From the NCBI RefSeq assembly GCF_902459505.1, contig NC_047096.1, positions 3,906,001-3,970,000 of the forward strand: a stretch of 64,000 nucleotides of DNA, written 5' to 3'. Below, one piece after another: positions 18,901 to 26,259 of the stretch (the stretch's first letter is position 1; every line of letters begins with the position of its first letter). Under the pieces are notes generated by a model. The model saw only the letters and a program-made list of their open reading frames with translations, searched no databases and was not told where the DNA came from. The stretch is from Geotrypetes seraphini (Eukaryota > Chordata > Amphibia > Gymnophiona > Dermophiidae). The position numbers were made by a program, and so were the translations under genes.

Positions 18901-21883
18901 GGTCATAAACACAACCAAGATCAGATGTCTCAGGAACAAGAGGTGCTCAATACAATTTTCCATGTAAAACCCTCGGGAAACCCCCCCCCAGGACATATCA
19001 TAGCATCCCAATACTATAACATACATTAGAATACACCGTAGAAAACCGGATCCAAACTACCCTCCAACCCCCCCCCCATCCACCCCTACTCCCGACCTGT
19101 GATATATATATACGAAATACACAAAATAGACAAAAAATAGACAAAATAGGGAGGAAAACTAGGTCAAAAAGGGAAGAAGAGGAAAAAATAAAGAGAAAGA
19201 GAAATATAACTATAACAGCTCTACTGTCAAATGCATCATGCAATAGAGCCCAGAGAATTCATTATTTTACCCTGAAAAAAACTCATTAATTGCTGTTTTT
19301 CAACCTTCAGTTTCACTGTTCAAAACATACAGTTTTAGTCCTTAAGAAATCTAATTTAATCTAATACAAGATTTCTAAATTGCTCTAATACCATTTAGTT
19401 CAAGGCGATTTACATCTCAAAGAAGCCATAATAATTCTATGGGAAAATACAATTCCTTTACAATCTATCATATAAAAATGTTTTCGACTTTCTATGAAAT
19501 TTCCAATAACTAACTTCTGTCCTTATTTTTATAGGTAAATCATTCCAAATAACAATAGCAGCATATGTAAAAGAAGAATTAAATCAGTCTGCTAGATGAA
19601 TAATGCAAACATGAAAAGAACATAGTGAGATGATCGGAAAACCTCTGCCTTTGTGGGAGTGTGTGGCGCAGGGGTTAGGTTCAAATCCCTCGCTGCTCCT
19701 TGTGACCCTGGGCAAGTCACTTAATCCCCTCATTGCCCCAGGTACACTAGATAGAGTTTGAGCCCACCAGGACAGATAGGGAAAAATGCTCAAGTACCTT
19801 AATGCAAACCACTTAGGATATAAGTGGTATATAAGTAATAAAATAAAAAAACAGTTTTAAACTCTAAAGTTTCTCTATAGGCAACCAATGAAGTTTCTTA
19901 TAGAATATAAAAATACTATTGTATCTCTTCAAACCATATATCAACTTCAGTTCAAATATAAAGAATTACAATAATCGAGTTGTGATAATGTTAACATTTG
20001 AACTACCAATGCAAAATGATGTGGCCAGTTTGCAGGCTGTGAACCCTTTTAATAGCTCAACATAATACATTCCCGAAAAAGATGTAGGTTAGTTTTTACA
20101 TCCTCTTTTCATCACATCTAAAAAAGGAAACTAAACAATCTCAAAAGCTTCTGTACCACAACTCAGGGGCATTGTTAACTAGTTTAATAAAACATTTTCA
20201 CAGCTTCTATGGCTCTTTGGCTAATTATACGTATGATACTCTGGATTAACACTATCACTAGTACCTGTTGGATAGAGTCTTCCTTCCACTTCAAACAAAA
20301 TTGGATTCCTGTTCTGGACATAAACAGTCACAGCCTCTCCCTTATGGGTGTACAACTTCACCAAATTCAATTCTTCTTTGCTTGGTATGAACTCGGACAG
20401 CTCCTCACTTCTGAGTGCTGGGAACGCAGTTACCACATCTGTGCGCAACTTTCTCCTGCAAAACACAAAATACATATTCAGTCATAAAAATTTAAAGTTT
20501 AAAACTGCTATCAACATTTTATCTACCCAGTTCATTCACTAAAACGTAGATAAGGGGGTGAAGGGGACTCAAGAGGACAAAAATGTAATTAGATTTATGC
20601 ATGTTTCAGGGAAGCCAAACCTGTGAAGAGTATGAACCAACATTTTTGTGTTTAGCAATTATTTTATAATCAAGGTTCAATAAAGAAACTGGATGATAAT
20701 TTTGCACTAACTGCAGATCATGGTTACATTTAGGCAAATAATAAGAAAAAGTAACAGAGCAGATCAGAAGCATTTGTGCACGGTTTGCTTGCAGAAATAA
20801 AATCTATAGGGGGTTCTGTGCTTCTCAGCTATTTGGGAGGAGCAGAGGAAAACAGTATGTGGTTTTCTGCAAGACCCGGTTCGCAGGTTGAGATAACACA
20901 CCTACTGTATAGACTCCAGAGTAGATGTAACAGAAATGATATTAGTATCCAAAAAAGGATAGATTGTACTAATATTTTCCTCATTTTATAAGAGGTTACA
21001 TAACAAGGCACATAAGAGCATATACTGTAACCTTTTTATAGTATAAAAGCAAAAGGTTTGGACAAGTTCCTGTAGGAAAAGTCCATAGTCTGCTGTTGAG
21101 ATAGACATGGGAGAAGCCTCTGCTTGCCCTGGATCAGTTTCTCAAATAATATCATCATACAACATTTAAAGGCTTTTAAATATTTAAAGGCGCCACAGCA
21201 GTGGTACAATGTCGCTGGAAAGGGGCTTGTACCGCTACTGTGGCGCCTTGCTGAAGAGCTTATGAGCACATTTAAATATTTTAAAGCCTTTACATGATAT
21301 ATGATGATATTATTTGAGAAACTTGCCCAGTATTGATGAGAGGGGGGTCTTTTGTGTTTTATTCTATTTTGAAAGTATTGCCCCCTCAAGTGGACTGTAA
21401 TTTAAAATCCCCAGTCTGTTTGGATCTGCCCTGGAATGCTGCTACAATTTGGGGATTCTGCATGGAATGTTGTTACTCTTTGGAGTTCCGAAATCTTTTG
21501 TTACTCTTTGGGATTCTGGAATGTTGGTACTCTGGGATCATGGAATCTTTTGTTACTCTTTGGGATTCTGGAATCTTTTGTTACTCTTTGGGTTTTTGCC
21601 AGGTACTTGTGACTTGGATTGGCCTCCGTGAAGACGGGATAGTGGCCCGGATGGACCATTGGTCTAACCCAGAAGACTACTCTCGTGTTCTTATAGGTCT
21701 TTTCTATCACATTAAGCCAGTGCAGGCAGGTGCGCATAGAGAAGAGATAGCAGCTATTACACGGCACTAATAATCACCCTGTAAAGAAAAAGCGGAAGAC
21801 GTGAGTGGGAAGAGGGCCGAGGCTCACCTGTCCGACCCCTTCATGACAGTGTTGGACTTCACCCTGAAAGCCTTGCAGAACAT
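3840..21883 (-). CDS. EIF2D: EIF2D (ligatin), complete gene, 15 coding exons
   Basis: Eukaryotic translation initiation factor 2D delivers initiator and other tRNAs to the ribosomal P site independently of GTP and eIF2, and takes part in 40S recycling and reinitiation; it acts in the cytoplasm. Fifteen exons, all bounded by AG/GT, join in phase to 594 residues (human about 584). Order: N-terminal domain (from MFCKAFRVKSN, residues 1-90), PUA domain (about 93-175), a divergent acidic linker (about 177-265), winged-helix region (about 265-380), SWIB/MDM2 domain (about 385-472, starting YHPPDIVPLYGI) and the C-terminal eIF1-like SUI1 domain (about 490-575, with LDPIDIIVAQRASNKK and VQIQGNQV). 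A lysine-rich tail (KSNKKK) ends it. The start codon is the only ATG fitting the conserved N-terminus, with G at -3. It is convergent with RASSF5 and divergent from DYRK3, as in human. No break is seen in any exon. Confidence 0.95.
4138..4310. mobile_element. hAT-type MITE, 173 bp, exact 8-bp TSD
   Basis: A near-perfect snap-back element with ends CAGGGGTCTCAAAG / CTTTGAGATCCCTG. It is flanked by the exact 8-bp duplication GTGTATAC at 4130-4137 and 4311-4318, the hAT signature. The element is non-coding. It lies in EIF2D intron 14. Confidence 0.88.
4412..4575 (-). repeat. tRNA-derived SINE (minus)
   Basis: Reverse-complement reading gives GTGGTGCAGTGGTTAAAGCT, then a B-box GGTTCAAATCC, CTTGTGACCCTGGGCAAGTC and the TGAGCCTACTGGGACAGA segment. 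Same family as at 10068. Confidence 0.75.
4590..4695 (+). repeat. Single copy of the TGACATCACTGATGAGG module
   Basis: It contains GCCATTGTGACATCACTGAT and later TGATGTCACAA. The same module forms tandem arrays at 46476, 52844, 54111 and 58872; here it occurs once. Confidence 0.6.
4735..4902 (-). repeat. tRNA-derived SINE 3' part (minus)
   Basis: Reverse complement of the SINE body and L2-like tail (CTCCTGGGAGAACAGTAT in sense); the tRNA head is missing. Confidence 0.7.
5083..5257 (-). CDS. EIF2D: EIF2D exon 14
   Basis: Residues 514-571, VTLIKNLELYGLDPHSVA to QIQGNQVTALGKLLL; core of the SUI1 (eIF1-like) domain. Acceptor TGTGCAG, donor GTGAGT. Confidence 0.95.
5393..5513 (-). CDS. EIF2D: EIF2D exon 13
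   Basis: Residues 473-513, RCMERLQPFHQLSFHGQEP to RASNKK; start of the SUI1 domain. Acceptor TTTCAG, donor GTACCG. Confidence 0.95.
6340..6704 (+). mobile_element. CR1-like LINE 3' end
   Basis: Starts in the last RT codons (GGTGGTGGATGCATGGAATG), then a 3'UTR with GATGGGCTGGGGAGGGCT and the tail CAGACTGGATGGACCATTTG. Same subfamily as the copy at 8668-9540. EIF2D intron 12. Confidence 0.75.
6943..7896 (-). mobile_element. CR1-like LINE, 3' portion of RT ORF2 plus 3'UTR
   Basis: Antisense to + but in the same sense as EIF2D, lying in intron 12. An open frame of 260 codons (7114-7896) encodes the RT C-terminal region: EEWANKWQMNFNIEKCKVMH, LGMLVDTTMKSMAQC, LYRAMVRPHLEYCVQYWSPY, and the C-terminal [14 protein letters not shown]. 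This is the thumb and C-terminal part of CR1-clade reverse transcriptases. The 3'UTR ends at 6943 in AAGAACACAAGAA-type tail text (minus). The element is 5'-truncated, as is usual for CR1, and its frame is still open, so it is relatively young. Confidence 0.88.
8117..8212 (-). CDS. EIF2D: EIF2D exon 12
   Basis: Residues 441-472, NFVTINPILCDCALEKSEQS to WEDLLS; end of SWIB/MDM2. Acceptor TTTTTAG, donor GTAATA. Confidence 0.94.
8491..8530 (-). ncRNA. Hammerhead-ribozyme-like motif in a snap-back arm
   Basis: On the minus strand: CTGATGA (8521-8527), then a helix II candidate GCC-ACA-GGT, GAAA (8507-8510), a helix III candidate, and GTC (8494-8496) at the cleavage position. These are the conserved core elements of hammerhead ribozymes (CUGANGA...GAAA...NUH). 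One extra A lies between CTGATGA and helix II, as in widespread amphibian and fish repeats of this type. The opposite arm (8617-8655) has lost the first core C. It lies in sense inside EIF2D intron 11. Activity is unknown. Confidence 0.5.
8668..9540 (+). mobile_element. CR1-like LINE 3' end inserted in the snap-back element
   Basis: It begins inside RT coding text (GAAGCGGTCCAGAGAAGGGT) and continues with FTDRVVDACNAL-type codons near 9140-9170. Its 3'UTR has GATGGGCTGGGGAGGGCT, and it ends with TCATCTACTATGTTATTATG. Its boundaries are sharp because the flanking palindrome arm can be predicted. It is itself interrupted by a MITE at 8799. Confidence 0.82.
8799..8971. mobile_element. hAT-type MITE, 173 bp, sister of the 4138 copy
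   Basis: Ends CAGGGGTCTCAAAG / CTTTGAGATCCCTG; same length as, and nearly the same sequence as, 4138-4310. Flanks CCCCAGAG and CTCTAGAG agree at 6 of 8 positions, a decayed target duplication. It lies inside a LINE that lies inside a palindrome. Confidence 0.85.
9879..9968 (-). CDS. EIF2D: EIF2D exon 11
   Basis: Residues 411-440, KGDVLSCSDVKSCIISYVKS to EKNK; SWIB/MDM2. Acceptor ATTTCAG, donor GTGAGT. Confidence 0.94.
10068..10313 (+). repeat. tRNA-derived SINE, full length
   Basis: Starts GAGTGTGTGGTGCAGTGGTA (A-box-like), with B-box GGTTCAAATCC, then CTTGTGACCCTGGGCAAGTC and GGGAGCCCGCCGGGACAG, ending in AAATAAATAAATAAAAT. EIF2D intron 9/10 side. The tail resembles the L2-like LINE 3' ends of the window, which suggests L2 mobilisation (inference). 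Confidence 0.85.
10516..10745 (+). repeat. tRNA-derived SINE
   Basis: The head is slightly truncated (AGTGGTTAAAGCTACAGCTT), B-box GGTTCAAATCCCACGCTGC, and the tail reads TCTCCTGGGAGAACAGTA and GAATGAATAAATAA. It lies next to EIF2D exon 10. Confidence 0.85.
10798..10959 (-). CDS. EIF2D: EIF2D exon 10
   Basis: Residues 357-410, including YHPPDIVPLYGISAKMLPLF at the start of the SWIB/MDM2 domain. Acceptor ATTTCAG, donor GTAACT. Confidence 0.94.
11626..11775 (+). repeat. Divergent tRNA-derived SINE
   Basis: GAGTGGCTTAGCGGTTAAAA head, CTGGGCTCAAATCTCACTTC B-box and a CAAGTCATTGCACCTGCTAC body; an older subfamily. Confidence 0.55.
11904..12007 (-). CDS. EIF2D: EIF2D exon 9
   Basis: Residues 323-356, LSKFLQCMQNRKILQVKELS to VDWKHP. 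Only 99 bases of intron separate it from exon 8. Donor taken as GA|GTAAGA, which restores the frame. Confidence 0.94.
12107..12152 (-). CDS. EIF2D: EIF2D exon 8
   Basis: Short exon of 46 bases, residues 307-322, PEGKQMDIKKSSYKK; almost identical to the human peptide. Donor GTGAGA. Confidence 0.94.
12609..12726 (-). CDS. EIF2D: EIF2D exon 7
   Basis: Residues 268-306, ELMDELLLQCFFQALKSRVK to NYMFSC; winged-helix region. Acceptor CCCCAG, donor GTAATG. Confidence 0.94.
13049..13358. mobile_element. Snap-back element with about 80-bp arms (EIF2D intron 6)
   Basis: ACCAATGGTTCTACAAACTT at 13061 pairs with AAGTTTGTAGAGCCATTGGT at 13322, and GGCCTACCGGCCTGCAC pairs with GTGCAGGCCGGTAGGCC. The AT-rich loop is 13140-13265. 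The right arm has GGCCGGTAGGCCGAAAC followed by ACGTGTC, a degenerate hammerhead-like layout. Confidence 0.75.
13456..13727 (-). CDS. EIF2D: EIF2D exon 6, acidic linker
   Basis: Residues 177-267 form a Glu/Asp/Ser/Pro-rich linker that is poorly conserved in vertebrates. It was accepted because phase fits on both sides and the AG/GT sites are good, not by sequence identity. Acceptor TTGAAAG, donor GTACTC. This is the least conserved exon of the gene. Confidence 0.85.
14215..14346 (-). repeat. tRNA-derived SINE fragment (minus)
   Basis: GTTAAGTGACTTGCCAGAGT and AGCTGCATTGAGGATTGAAC are the reverse complement of the SINE body and B-box region; diverged. Confidence 0.5.
14690..15985 (-). mobile_element. 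L2-like LINE, RT C-terminal half (minus)
   Basis: Minus-strand frames read LLDWLQDNKLALNTLKTEII, VKILGVMLDQKLNYHEQIST and VISKIDYCNALYKG, then SAPQIWNLLPLNLRK near the end. These are hallmarks of the L2 / CR1-group RT C-terminus. The 3' end carries AATAAATTCTTGGATTAGATC-like text (plus). Frames are interrupted and the element is interrupted by a 91-bp insertion at 15021. EIF2D intron 5. Confidence 0.78.
15021..15111 (-). mobile_element. 91-bp poly(A) retro-insertion with 20-bp TSD
   Basis: Inserted in the L2-like LINE. Flanks 15001-15020 and 15112-15131 are the same 20 bases with one mismatch (contains AAAAGCCAGCTCTTT). The insert starts with a T run (poly(A) on minus). A long TSD plus poly(A) is an L1-type mobilisation signature; the source family is not identified. 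Confidence 0.72.
16469..16576 (-). CDS. EIF2D: EIF2D exon 5
   Basis: Residues 141-176, RAPVAVGIATMSTAEMLG to HTYTDQL; end of PUA. Acceptor CTACAG, donor GTGAGT. Confidence 0.94.
17263..17353 (-). CDS. EIF2D: EIF2D exon 4
   Basis: Residues 111-140, DLMLPGVVLPPSGLPQVQ to ITLVGN; PUA core. Acceptor CTTCAG, donor GTACAA. Confidence 0.94.
17683..17828. mobile_element. Snap-back element with hammerhead-like core (EIF2D intron 3)
   Basis: Arms pair over about 60 bases (GTAGGTAGAACTGAC with GTCAGTTCTACCTAC). On the minus strand CTGAAGA (17754-17760), GAAA (17732-17735) and GTC (17728-17730) occur in hammerhead order with a very short helix III. It is sense with respect to EIF2D. Confidence 0.6.
18101..18293. 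mobile_element. hAT-type MITE with CAGTGGTTCTCAACC ends
   Basis: A near-complete palindrome: CAGTGGTTCTCAACCTGTC pairs with the end TTGAGAACCACTG, and AATGAATATGCATGAGAGAG is mirrored. It lies in L2-like sequence. Flanking octamers do not clearly match. Confidence 0.8.
18535..18618 (-). CDS. EIF2D: EIF2D exon 3
   Basis: Residues 83-110, VYTLWSYSDLLPAFVTWP to KLAGGA; begins the PUA domain. Acceptor TGGCCAG, donor GTAAGA. Confidence 0.94.
18774..19260 (-). mobile_element. Poly(A)-tailed retrosequence, minus strand, family uncertain
   Basis: Begins (plus) with a long T run, then AATATTGCTTTATTGAGAAA (TCAATAAAG on minus), followed by about 450 bases without a recognised frame. This looks like the 3' end of a poly(A) LINE. 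The right edge is approximate. EIF2D intron 2. Confidence 0.45.
19350..20130 (-). mobile_element. L2-like LINE remnant interrupted by a SINE
   Basis: TTCAAGGCGATTTACATCTC and AGGCAACCAATGAAGTTTCT are antisense L2-like text similar to the 14690 copy. A SINE at 19653 splits it. Confidence 0.5.
19653..19850 (+). repeat. tRNA-derived SINE
   Basis: GTGTGTGGCGCAGGGGTTAG head with a deletion before the B-box, then CTTGTGACCCTGGGCAAGTC and a tail with AAGTAATAAAATAAAAAA. Confidence 0.8.
20265..20455 (-). CDS. EIF2D: EIF2D exon 2
   Basis: Residues 19-82, RRKLRTDVVTAFPAL through NPILFEVEGRLYPT. Acceptor TTTTGCAG, donor GTACTA. N-terminal domain. Confidence 0.94.
21136..21323. mobile_element. Snap-back MITE with AGTTTCTCAAATAAT ends
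   Basis: The first 23 bases, AGTTTCTCAAATAATATCAT..., recur inverted at the end. An inner hairpin GGCGCCACAGCAGTGGTAC / GTACCGCTACTGTGGCGCC sits at the centre. The LINE text CTTGCCC is repeated on both sides, consistent with a short duplication. Confidence 0.75.
21440..21600 (+). repeat. Short tandem array in a CR1 3'UTR, about 28-bp core
   Basis: Degenerate copies of GGAATCTTTTGTTACTCTTT with GGGATTCT spacers occur at least five times. In the consensus element this position holds a single GGAATGCTGCTACTATTTGG. Confidence 0.7.
21828..21883 (-). CDS. EIF2D: EIF2D exon 1 (coding part)
   Basis: Codes residues 1-18 (MFCKAFRVKSNTVMKGSD) plus two bases of codon 19; donor GTGAGC. The sequence matches the invariant N-terminus of the family. 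Confidence 0.95.
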
Positions 21884-22180
21884 GCCTACGACCCCCGGAG
21901 ACGGTGACGGGGATGCTGGGTTGTGTCCCGGGACGCAGAAAGGCGAGGAAGCCGCTCCTGCATCACTGCCTGGGAGCCGCCATCTTGGTTCAGTACGTGA
22001 GAGAACTTCCCGGCTGTCGCCGAGTAGCCAATGGCAGAGCGAAAGCGCGAGCAGGCGCAACCAATGGCAGAGCGAGGGCGTGGGCACGCGGGCGGCGAGC
22101 GCAAGCAGCGCAGCCAATGGCAAAAGCCAGAGCTGAGACGGGATGACGCAGAGGCGGTGCAACGGGATTGGCCACCTAGG
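21884..22180 (-). promoter_or_regulatory. EIF2D: EIF2D promoter and 5'UTR, CpG-rich with CCAAT array
   Basis: GC- and CpG-rich segment directly upstream of the EIF2D start, without a TATA box. Four CCAAT/ATTGG boxes (NF-Y sites) lie at 22028-22032, 22061-22065, 22114-22118 and 22167-22171; the first two are 33 bases apart, about three helical turns, and three share the extension CCAATGGCA. A TGACGCA ATF/CRE-like site is at 22144-22150. TATA-less multi-CCAAT promoters are typical of housekeeping genes. The transcription start is inferred to lie near 21950-22020. Confidence 0.65.
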
Positions 22181-22504
22181 TTAGCCTGCCCTGCAGTCTA
22201 AGGCTCCGCCCCTCTCTGGTGACATTCAGGCCCCCTTCCCCAAAATCATGCTTTTAAGTACATGGTGGTGTTTAGGTGTGCACGTTCTCTCTTTCTTTTA
22301 TATACAACAGGTAATTTCCACGATTGCTCAACCTTCCTGCAGGTGAAAGTACACATTAGTGGCTCTTTGAAGGTTAATGCACAGAGAGCTTAGGTTCAGT
22401 CTAATGACCAGTCTGGACCTGCTCAAGGGACTGTAGTGCTCTGAGCTAGCTTTTGCATTAGCGCAAACCCACCCCTGCAATCTGCTATCTCTCCCTCCCC
22501 CCCC

Positions 22505-22640
22505 CCAACAGTCATACTGGGTCAAACCAATGGACCATCTCAATCTAGCCCAGTATCCTGTTTCCACAGTGGCTAGTCCACATCACAAATACTTGGAAGA
22601 AACCAAAGTAGCAGCATCTGGTATCTCCTCCCCCTTTTCT
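22505..22640 (-). mobile_element. CR1-like LINE 3' end (minus)
   Basis: CATACTGGGTCAAACCAATG, AGCCCAGTATCCTGTTTCCA and CAGTGGCTAGTCCACATCAC are the antisense terminal 3'UTR of the CR1-like family. Confidence 0.65.
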
Positions 22641-22721
22641 GATGGACCAGGTGATGCATTGGTTCAGGGCACTGATGATAAAATATAGCAAAATCCCAGT
22701 TTACCATCTATCCCTATAGAG

Positions 22722-22989
22722 CAGTGGTCTCAAACCCTTTGCAGGGCCACATTTTGGATTGGAGGGCCTCAGAAAAAAATAGTTAATGTCTTATTAAATA
22801 AATGACAACTTTGCATGAGGTAAAACTCTTTATAGTTTATAAATCTTTCCTTTTGGCTAAGCATAAGCTAAAGAGACATATAATCAAGAAACTGTTTTAT
22901 TTTACTTTTGTGGTTATGATAAACATACCGAGGGCCTCAAAATAGTACCTGGTGGGCCGTGAGTTTGAACAAGAGTTCATCAGCCACTG
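22722..22989. mobile_element. hAT-type element remnant (CAGTGGTCTCAAACC)
   Basis: Left end CAGTGGTCTCAAACCCTTTG, interior with AGGGCCACATTTTGGATT, and a right part with GGTGGGCCGTGAGTTTGAAC. The terminal repeats are diverged and no clean target duplication is seen. Confidence 0.6.
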
Positions 22990-23900
22990 GCACAGCTATA
23001 ATTTAGATTGGCAGCAAAAGTTTCCTTGATGTGATGGGATCTAGATCTGTTTAAAGTCCGATTCACTCTCTCAGACAGAGAGTCACACGAGGTAACTGTT
23101 CAGGTCTTAATTATTATAAAAGAGGTGCGTGGAGAACACCTATGATGAGATGCGAGTTCACCCACATCCTAACACAGACTAAATTATAATTAGCACCTTT
23201 TCACTTGGATCTCGTCAGATGACCTCTCCGGACCAATCCAGAAACAGAACTTAGATGAATAGCCTTTCTGTATAAAGTCTCGTACTATCTGGGAGACAGA
23301 GGCGCCTTCGATAGATAAGCACAGCATAGGAGCATAGCTCCCCCAAGATTCACATGGGCATAGCTAGATGTCCTTGACTAGAATACAGTTCTGGTACATA
23401 CCCAGAAGGCATCAGGCAGAAACAACAAAGATATTTTCTTCTCTCTCTTCTTGCAAGGTTCATGCTGGAAAGATTTCTTGCAGACAATGGATCAGGCTTA
23501 AATGATGGTTCAGGCTTGATGATGTCATAGAGGCCTAACCTTCAGGTGCAAATAAGGAAACACCCCTACAGCACCCCAGGCCCCAGTGCCTCCCCACCCC
23601 TGCAATCTGGTATCTTTATCTCCCCCCATACATGTGATAAGAATAGCCATGGTATCCACTGCTATACTATCCCATGCTAAGCCTATTTGTAGCACGGTTG
23701 CCAAAAAGCACTTTTTTCTATTTGTTGAATATATGGCTTTCACAGTTAACATTGGGGTGCAGCCATTTGAAAAAAAAAAAAAAAAAATGGCCACAGAAGC
23801 ACCCTTGCTGTCTCCTGTTTAGGAGTAGTTAAAGGCTCCTGTATTATGGATGTACTAGCCAGTTACTGTGGTGGTAATGCCAGTGTGCCTCCTCCCAAAA
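22990..23900. other. Intergenic stretch, unclassified
   Basis: No gene recognised. It contains an A run near 23769 and the text CCCACCCCTGCAATCTG shared with 22466, which suggests an unidentified repeat. Confidence 0.35.
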
Positions 23901-24009
23901 TATGTTAAATAAATAAGTACTGCATGCTTAGCATACCAAATGACAAAACTAATGCAGAATGCTTTAGTGCATCCCATGTTAGGCCATGTTTGCTGTACTA
24001 TATGGAATG

Positions 24010-24150
24010 GAGTAGTCCAATGGTTGCAGCAGTTGGCTGAGAACCAGGGAAATACAGTTCAAATCCTACTGCAGCTCCTCTTGATCTTGGGTAAGTCATT
24101 TAATCCTCCAGTACCTCAGATACAAACTCAGATTATGAGCTTTTCAGGGA
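24010..24150 (+). repeat. Divergent tRNA-derived SINE
   Basis: TCCAATGGTTGCAGCAGTTG, CAGTTCAAATCCTACTGCAG and CTTGGGTAAGTCATTTAATC follow the SINE layout; an older copy. Confidence 0.5.
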
Positions 24151-24179
24151 CAGAAAAATTACCTGACGGTATTGTACCT

Positions 24180-24738
24180 GACTGCATAACACTTCAATGG
24201 TACGCCCCCACTTGGAATACTGTGTCCAGCACTGGTCACCATACATGACGAAGGACACGGCACTACTCGAAAGGGTCTAGAGAAGAGCGACTAAAATGAT
24301 TAAGGGGCTGAAGGAGTTGCTGTACAGTGAGAGATTGGAGAAACTGAGCTTCTTCTCCCTTGAAAAGAGGAGACTGAGAGAGGACATGATCTAAACATTC
24401 AAGATAATTAAGGGAATAGACTTAGTAGATAAAGACAGGGAGAACGAGAGGGCACGCTCTAAAGTTGAAAGGGGACAGATTCTGTACAAACGTAAGGAAG
24501 TTCTTCACCAGAGAGTGGTAGAAAACTGGAACGCTCTTACGGAGTCTGTTATAGGGGAAAACACCCTCCAGGGATTCAAGACAAAGTTGGACAAGTTCCT
24601 TCTGAACAGGAACTTACGCAGGTAAGGCTAGTCTCAGTTAGGGCATTGGTCTTTGACCTAAAGGCCGCCATGGGAGCAGACTGCTGGACATGATGGACCA
24701 CTGGTCTGACCCAGCAGCGGCAATTCTTATGTTCTTAA
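24180..24738 (+). mobile_element. CR1-like LINE 3' end
   Basis: RT C-terminal text (CGCCCCCACTTGGAATACTG, TTCTTCTCCCTTGAAAAGAG, AAGTTCTTCACCAGAGAG), then 3'UTR text (ATGGACCACTGGTCTGACCC) and the terminal CAGCGGCAATTCTTATGTTC. The frame is decayed. Confidence 0.8.
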
Positions 24739-24792
24739 AAATTATAAATTCAGCAGCAGTAACTTAGGACAACTTTTCTGCTGCTAAACAAG

Positions 24793-25112
24793 CAGTGAAG
24801 TAGTAAGGGTGTGCAGTCTTCTTTGGGGTGCTGGTACCCCTCCTACTCTCCCCCCTCCCCCTCCCACTGCCGCACACACATCCCTTCCCCCATACCTTTT
24901 TAACTTTGGCACAAGCAGCCAAAAACTTGCTGCTCACGGCTTCGGCGCTCTCTCTGACATCACTTCCGGGAGCCACACCTAGAAAGTGACATCACAGAGA
25001 GCACCGAAGCGGACACGAGCGGCAAGTTCATGGCTGCTCATGCCAAAAATAAATGGTACGGGGAAGGGGTACGGGCGGGACAGGGGCACCGCTCACCCCC
25101 GCTACGCCACTG
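24793..25112. mobile_element. hAT-type element, 320 bp, 8-bp TSD
   Basis: The right end reads as CAGTGGCGTAGCGGGGGTGA on minus and the left end is CAGTGAAGTAGTAAGGGTGT. The interior is partly palindromic (TTCGGCGCTCTCTCTGACATC with its complement). Flanks TAAACAAG (24785-24792) and TAACCAAG (25113-25120) match at 7 of 8. Confidence 0.8.
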
Positions 25113-25960
25113 TAACCAAGGAGCTATACAGATACCACTTCTGAATATCGGCAGTGCCTGGATAACGCCCAGTTCTGCCCCCAGGCTGTTCCAATACTAA
25201 CCCAGTGCTGCTGAATAACTGCTCCCAACTCAGGCCTTGAAGCTTAGAAACTTGCTGTGCAAGTAAGACTTGTTCTAACCAGTCTTACTTGCAAGGCAGA
25301 TCAGCCTCCAATGCTCAAAAGGGTTCTCGGGTGGTGGTGGGGGCTTTTACCAATCGTGGTAGCAGCCATCAAGAACCCTATACAAATGCATTACAAGGAG
25401 CTCATAAGTATTTAAATGAGCACTCCTTGTAATAAAAGGAACACCCACCTGTTACCTAGTCCGTGCACACAGCACATGCATAACTGCACTCATATCCAGC
25501 CTTACACTAACAAAGACAAAGGAGACATAATCTGCTGAGCCACACTGTCAGCTGGAATTGGGATCTGGAGCCATGATCAGCTGAGCTGGCAGGGGAAGAG
25601 TGCAATCAGCTGATCACATCTCTGGTGAATCCTGCCAGCGCAGCTGATCACAGCTCTGGTCAGTTCTGCCAGCAGAAGGAAGGAGTGGTGGCAGCAGCAG
25701 GCAAAGGACACTTTAGAGGAGCCTGAGCTGATTGCACAGGGATGGAAACCACTGGTCCTGCTCAGAAGAGCTGTGTCTACCTTTTTGCTCTTCTGAGCAG
25801 GTATCAGGCATAGTTCCACTCCTCTTTTACTGGGCTACTCAGTACAAATAGGCATGTACTGTATATGATTTGCATGCTATTTGTGCTGAGAAATTGCTCC
25901 CAGCAGTACTTTTTTACTGGGTTGCCTGAGCTTGGAACATCTTGCCCTTAGTGAGTGTAG
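25113..25960. other. Intergenic stretch with local repetition, unclassified
   Basis: GCTGATCACAGCTCTGGT / GCTGATCACATCTCTGGT are repeated at 25609 and 25643; otherwise nothing is recognised. Confidence 0.3.
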
Positions 25961-26250
25961 TTTAACTGGACAGGAGCCTCTCCTGAATAATGACCCCAAT
26001 GTACTTGGATGGGTCAGTAGGAGTTCCATCTTCCACTCTACAGGATGAAATATCTTAGACTTTTTAATAGTCTTCCCTTAAGCTTTTAATTTTAGGTTTA
26101 GGATACCCTTAATCTAAAAGCCAATCCAGAGGTTGTGGATGAGATCTCTGGATCCTGTGGATCTACCTATAGGTTTCTTCTTAGCAATAAAGTCAGATTT
26201 GTCTTTATGCTAAGTAGAAATTTAAAGTCACAATACAAAAAGTTAGGGCT
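25960..26250 (-). mobile_element. Possible L2-like LINE remnant (minus)
   Basis: AATGACCCCAATGTACTTGG and TCTTAGACTTTTTAATAGTC resemble the antisense RT segment at 15600-15780 of the clearer L2-like copy. Weak. Confidence 0.35.
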
Positions 26251-26259
26251 TGCCTGGGG

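Larger units (their letters stand above)
21045..21712 (+). mobile_element. CR1-like LINE 3' end, interrupted by a MITE
   Basis: GGTTTGGACAAGTTCCTGTA and GAAAAGTCCATAGTCTGCTG, then after an insertion GGCCTCCGTGAAGACGGGAT, GGATGGACCATTGGTCTAAC and GTGTTCTTATAG. The 3'UTR holds a short tandem array at 21440-21600. It lies just downstream of EIF2D exon 1, in intron 1. Confidence 0.78.

Noticed and set aside
22990-23560. Possible LTR because of an unusual unique-looking block near CR1 and hAT remnants
   Set aside because: No paired repeat, primer site or polypurine tract could be seen in the window.
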